From an uncultured Gemella sp. (GTDB lineage Bacteria; Bacillota; Bacilli; Staphylococcales; Gemellaceae): a DNA stretch of 6,299 nt. Positions 4,553-6,299 of this stretch are shown here, piece by piece. Both the position numbers and the translations under genes were made by a program. Location of the stretch: contig CALHQV010000045.1 of the NCBI GenBank assembly GCA_938038035.1, positions 1-6,299 of the forward strand, given 5' to 3'. Below the pieces are notes generated by a model. That model was not told where the DNA came from, searched no databases, and was given only the letters and a program-made list of their open reading frames with translations. How positions within the stretch are numbered: the first letter of the stretch is position 1; each line of letters begins with the position of its first letter.

Positions 4553-5528
4553 CGTTTTTGCTTTTATCTTAGCAATCTCATTAACTGCATGTAGTACAGT
4601 TAATAAAAACGCAGAGAAAAAAGAACTTAAAAAAGTAGATTTCGTACTTGACTGGGCAATTAATACAAACCACACTGGTCTATATGTAGCAAAAGAAAAA
4701 GGATACTTCGCTGAAGAAGGTATTGATCTTGACATTAAACCAGCGCCTGAAGATAGTACTTCTGACTTAATTATTAATAATAAAGCACCTTTTGGTATTT
4801 ACTACCAAGACTCAATGGCTAACAAACTTTCTAAAGGTGCAGGAATTACTGCCGTAGCCGCAATTATCGAACACAACACTTCTGGTATCATTTCACTTAA
4901 GAAAAACAACATTAAAGAACCTAAAGACCTTGAAGGTAAAAAATATGGAACTTGGAATGATCCAGTAGAATTAGCAATGGTTAAATCATTAATTCAAAAA
5001 CAAGGTGGAGATGCTAATAAATTAAATCTAGCTCCTAACACAGATACGAACTCTGTTACTCCACTAGAAAATGGTCTTTTTGATGCAGCTTGGATTTACT
5101 ATGCATGGGATGGTAAATTAGCTGAAAGTATGAAATTAGATATTAACTACTTCTATCTAAAAGATTTCAATAAAGACTTAGACTACTACTCACCAGTAAT
5201 TATCGCTAATAACGATTACTTAAAAGAAAATAAAGAAGAAGCTAAAAAAGTTCTTAAAGCTATTAAGAAAGGATATGTCTACGCTATAGAACATCCTGAA
5301 GAAGCTGCAGAGATTTTAATTAAATATGCTCCAGAATTAAAAGATAAAAAAGATTTTGTCGTTGAATCTCAAAAATATCTATCTAAACAATACGCGACAA
5401 ACAAAGATCACTGGGGTGAATTTGACGCTAACAGATGGAATGCATTCTACCGTTGGGTTAACGAAAACAAAATTACAAAACAACCTCTTGCAGATAACAC
5501 TGGATTCAGCAATGACTATATAAAATAA
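4533..5528 (+). CDS. thiY: thiamine-pyrimidine-binding lipoprotein of ABC transporter
   Basis: This 331-residue extracellular solute-binding protein has a lipoprotein signal: KK at the N-terminus, a hydrophobic core, then lipobox LTAC with Cys20 as the lipidated residue. The mature part belongs to the NMT1/THI5-like fold. DWAINTNHTGLYVAKEKGYF (40-59) is the hallmark segment shared by ThiY and Thi5 proteins. DAAWIYYAWDG lies at 184-194. Bacillus ThiY binds N-formyl-4-amino-5-aminomethyl-2-methylpyrimidine, and close relatives may prefer HMP; the exact ligand cannot be read from the sequence. The ATG is preceded by AGGAG (4522-4526) at 6 nt, the best ribosome site inside the operon, consistent with the usual excess of binding protein over permease. 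The stop overlaps the thiZ start in TAATG. Confidence 0.92.
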   Translation: MKKILTSVFAFILAISLTACSTVNKNAEKKELKKVDFVLDWAINTNHTGLYVAKEKGYFAEEGIDLDIKPAPEDSTSDLIINNKAPFGIYYQDSMANKLSKGAGITAVAAIIEHNTSGIISLKKNNIKEPKDLEGKKYGTWNDPVELAMVKSLIQKQGGDANKLNLAPNTDTNSVTPLENGLFDAAWIYYAWDGKLAESMKLDINYFYLKDFNKDLDYYSPVIIANNDYLKENKEEAKKVLKAIKKGYVYAIEHPEEAAEILIKYAPELKDKKDFVVESQKYLSKQYATNKDHWGEFDANRWNAFYRWVNENKITKQPLADNTGFSNDYIK

Positions 5529-6247
5529 TGAATATATTATCAATAAAAAACTTATCTTTCAATTATCCTAACAATAAAATACTAAAAGATATAAACATTC
5601 ATGTCGATAAAGGTGAAGTTGTTTCTATACTTGGTGGAAGTGGTGTTGGTAAAACTACCCTTTTCAACATTATTGCGGGTATAAATCCTCTTCAAAGTGG
5701 AGAAATCTCTATAAATGGTAACACAGACTATAAAGGTCGTGTAAGTTACATGCTTCAAAAAGACTTATTATTAGAACATAAAACTATTATTCAAAACATT
5801 ATACTTCCTCTTTTAATAAGAAAAATCAATAAAAAAGAAGCAGAAGAAGAAGCAATAAAAAATCTTAAATTATTTAACCTTTACGAATATAAGGATAAAT
5901 ATCCTAGTGAACTTAGTGGTGGTATGCGTCAAAGGGTAGCACTTTTACGTACATATATGTTTAAAGAAGAACTTTTTTTACTAGACGAACCCTTCAGTGC
6001 ACTCGATGCAATTACTAAAATATCATTACATTCTTGGTATCTTGAAATCAAGAATAAACTTGATATAACTACTCTACTAATCACTCACGATATAGACGAA
6101 GCTATTGACCTAAGCGATAGAATTTATATCATAAAAAATAAACCTGGTGAAATTGTCTCTGAAATAAAAATAAATTCTGATGAAAAAAATCAAGATGAAC
6201 AAAAATTAAAATATAAAAAAGAGATATTGAATATTCTAGGTTTATAA
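5528..6247 (+). CDS. thiZ: ABC transporter ATPase for thiamine precursor
   Basis: This 239-residue nucleotide-binding subunit would energise ThiX. All ATPase elements are present and in order: Walker A GGSGVGKT (36-43), Q-loop Gln77, signature LSGGMRQR (129-136), Walker B LFLLDEP (149-155, catalytic Glu154), D-loop SALD (157-160) and H-loop His187. The SsuB/TauB/ThiZ-type pattern fits the permease class next to it, and the length is normal. The ATG shares one base with the thiY stop (TAATG) and no Shine-Dalgarno sequence is visible, so translation should depend on re-initiation after thiY. A strong terminator follows 5 nt after the stop. Substrate assignment comes from the operon, not from the ATPase itself. 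Confidence 0.9.
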   Translation: MNILSIKNLSFNYPNNKILKDINIHVDKGEVVSILGGSGVGKTTLFNIIAGINPLQSGEISINGNTDYKGRVSYMLQKDLLLEHKTIIQNIILPLLIRKINKKEAEEEAIKNLKLFNLYEYKDKYPSELSGGMRQRVALLRTYMFKEELFLLDEPFSALDAITKISLHSWYLEIKNKLDITTLLITHDIDEAIDLSDRIYIIKNKPGEIVSEIKINSDEKNQDEQKLKYKKEILNILGL

Positions 6248-6252
6248 CAAAG

Positions 6253-6285
6253 AACAGAGTCGATAATTATCGATTCTGTTTTTTT
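6253..6285 (+). terminator. intrinsic terminator of the thi operon
   Basis: AACAGAGTCGAT (6253-6264) pairs with ATCGATTCTGTT (6269-6280) in a 12-bp stem with one G-T pair and an AATT loop. A T-run (6279-6285) follows directly. It sits just after the thiZ stop and closes the operon, so no thiamine salvage enzyme gene belongs to this transcript. Confidence 0.93.
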
Positions 6286-6299
6286 GTTTGTACATTTAA

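Noticed and set aside
4487..4735. Minus-strand open frame across the thiX-thiY junction
   Set aside because: Antisense to two well-supported genes and their overlap; hydrophobic text arises from the Lys-rich opposite strand.

Overview
This is AT-rich DNA (low GC by eye) with strong Shine-Dalgarno sites, extended -10 promoters, intrinsic terminators and a TPP riboswitch. It is typical of a low-GC Firmicute of the class Bacilli. The codon use and protein style look Gemella- or Streptococcus-like, but the genus cannot be proved from the window.

Layout. Bases 1-237 hold no convincing gene. Bases 238-790 (minus strand) hold two broken genes joined end to end: a decayed transposase tail (IS66-like, tentative) abutting the N-terminal half of an AlkD-type DNA alkylation repair gene, which lies 2 nt behind pyrG. 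Bases 793-2394 (minus) are an intact pyrG (CTP synthase). Upstream of it is a short leader that starts GGGC and carries a C-rich terminator hairpin, the architecture known for CTP-sensing attenuation by reiterative G addition. Bases 2557-3108 (minus) are a type I signal peptidase gene with its own promoter. Bases 3109-3340 are a divergent intergenic region with a perfect 13-bp inverted repeat.

Bases 3342-6285 (plus) are a complete operon. It has an extended -10 promoter, a TPP riboswitch and a terminator-like hairpin that also buries the ribosome binding site. Four tightly packed genes follow: a small thiamine-binding-type protein, then ThiX permease, ThiY lipoprotein and ThiZ ATPase. A strong intrinsic terminator closes it. 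Together these genes should import a thiamine precursor (probably a pyrimidine such as formylaminopyrimidine or HMP) when cellular TPP is low.

The most interesting signals are regulatory. The two unrelated biosynthetic leaders (pyrG on minus, thi on plus) both place a GGG run at or near the RNA 5' end that can pair with the C-run of a downstream terminator. In pyrG the G-run would be extended by slippage. In thi the 5' strand of the aptamer itself (3379-3387) can pair with 3476-3484, and no ordinary P1 helix is visible.
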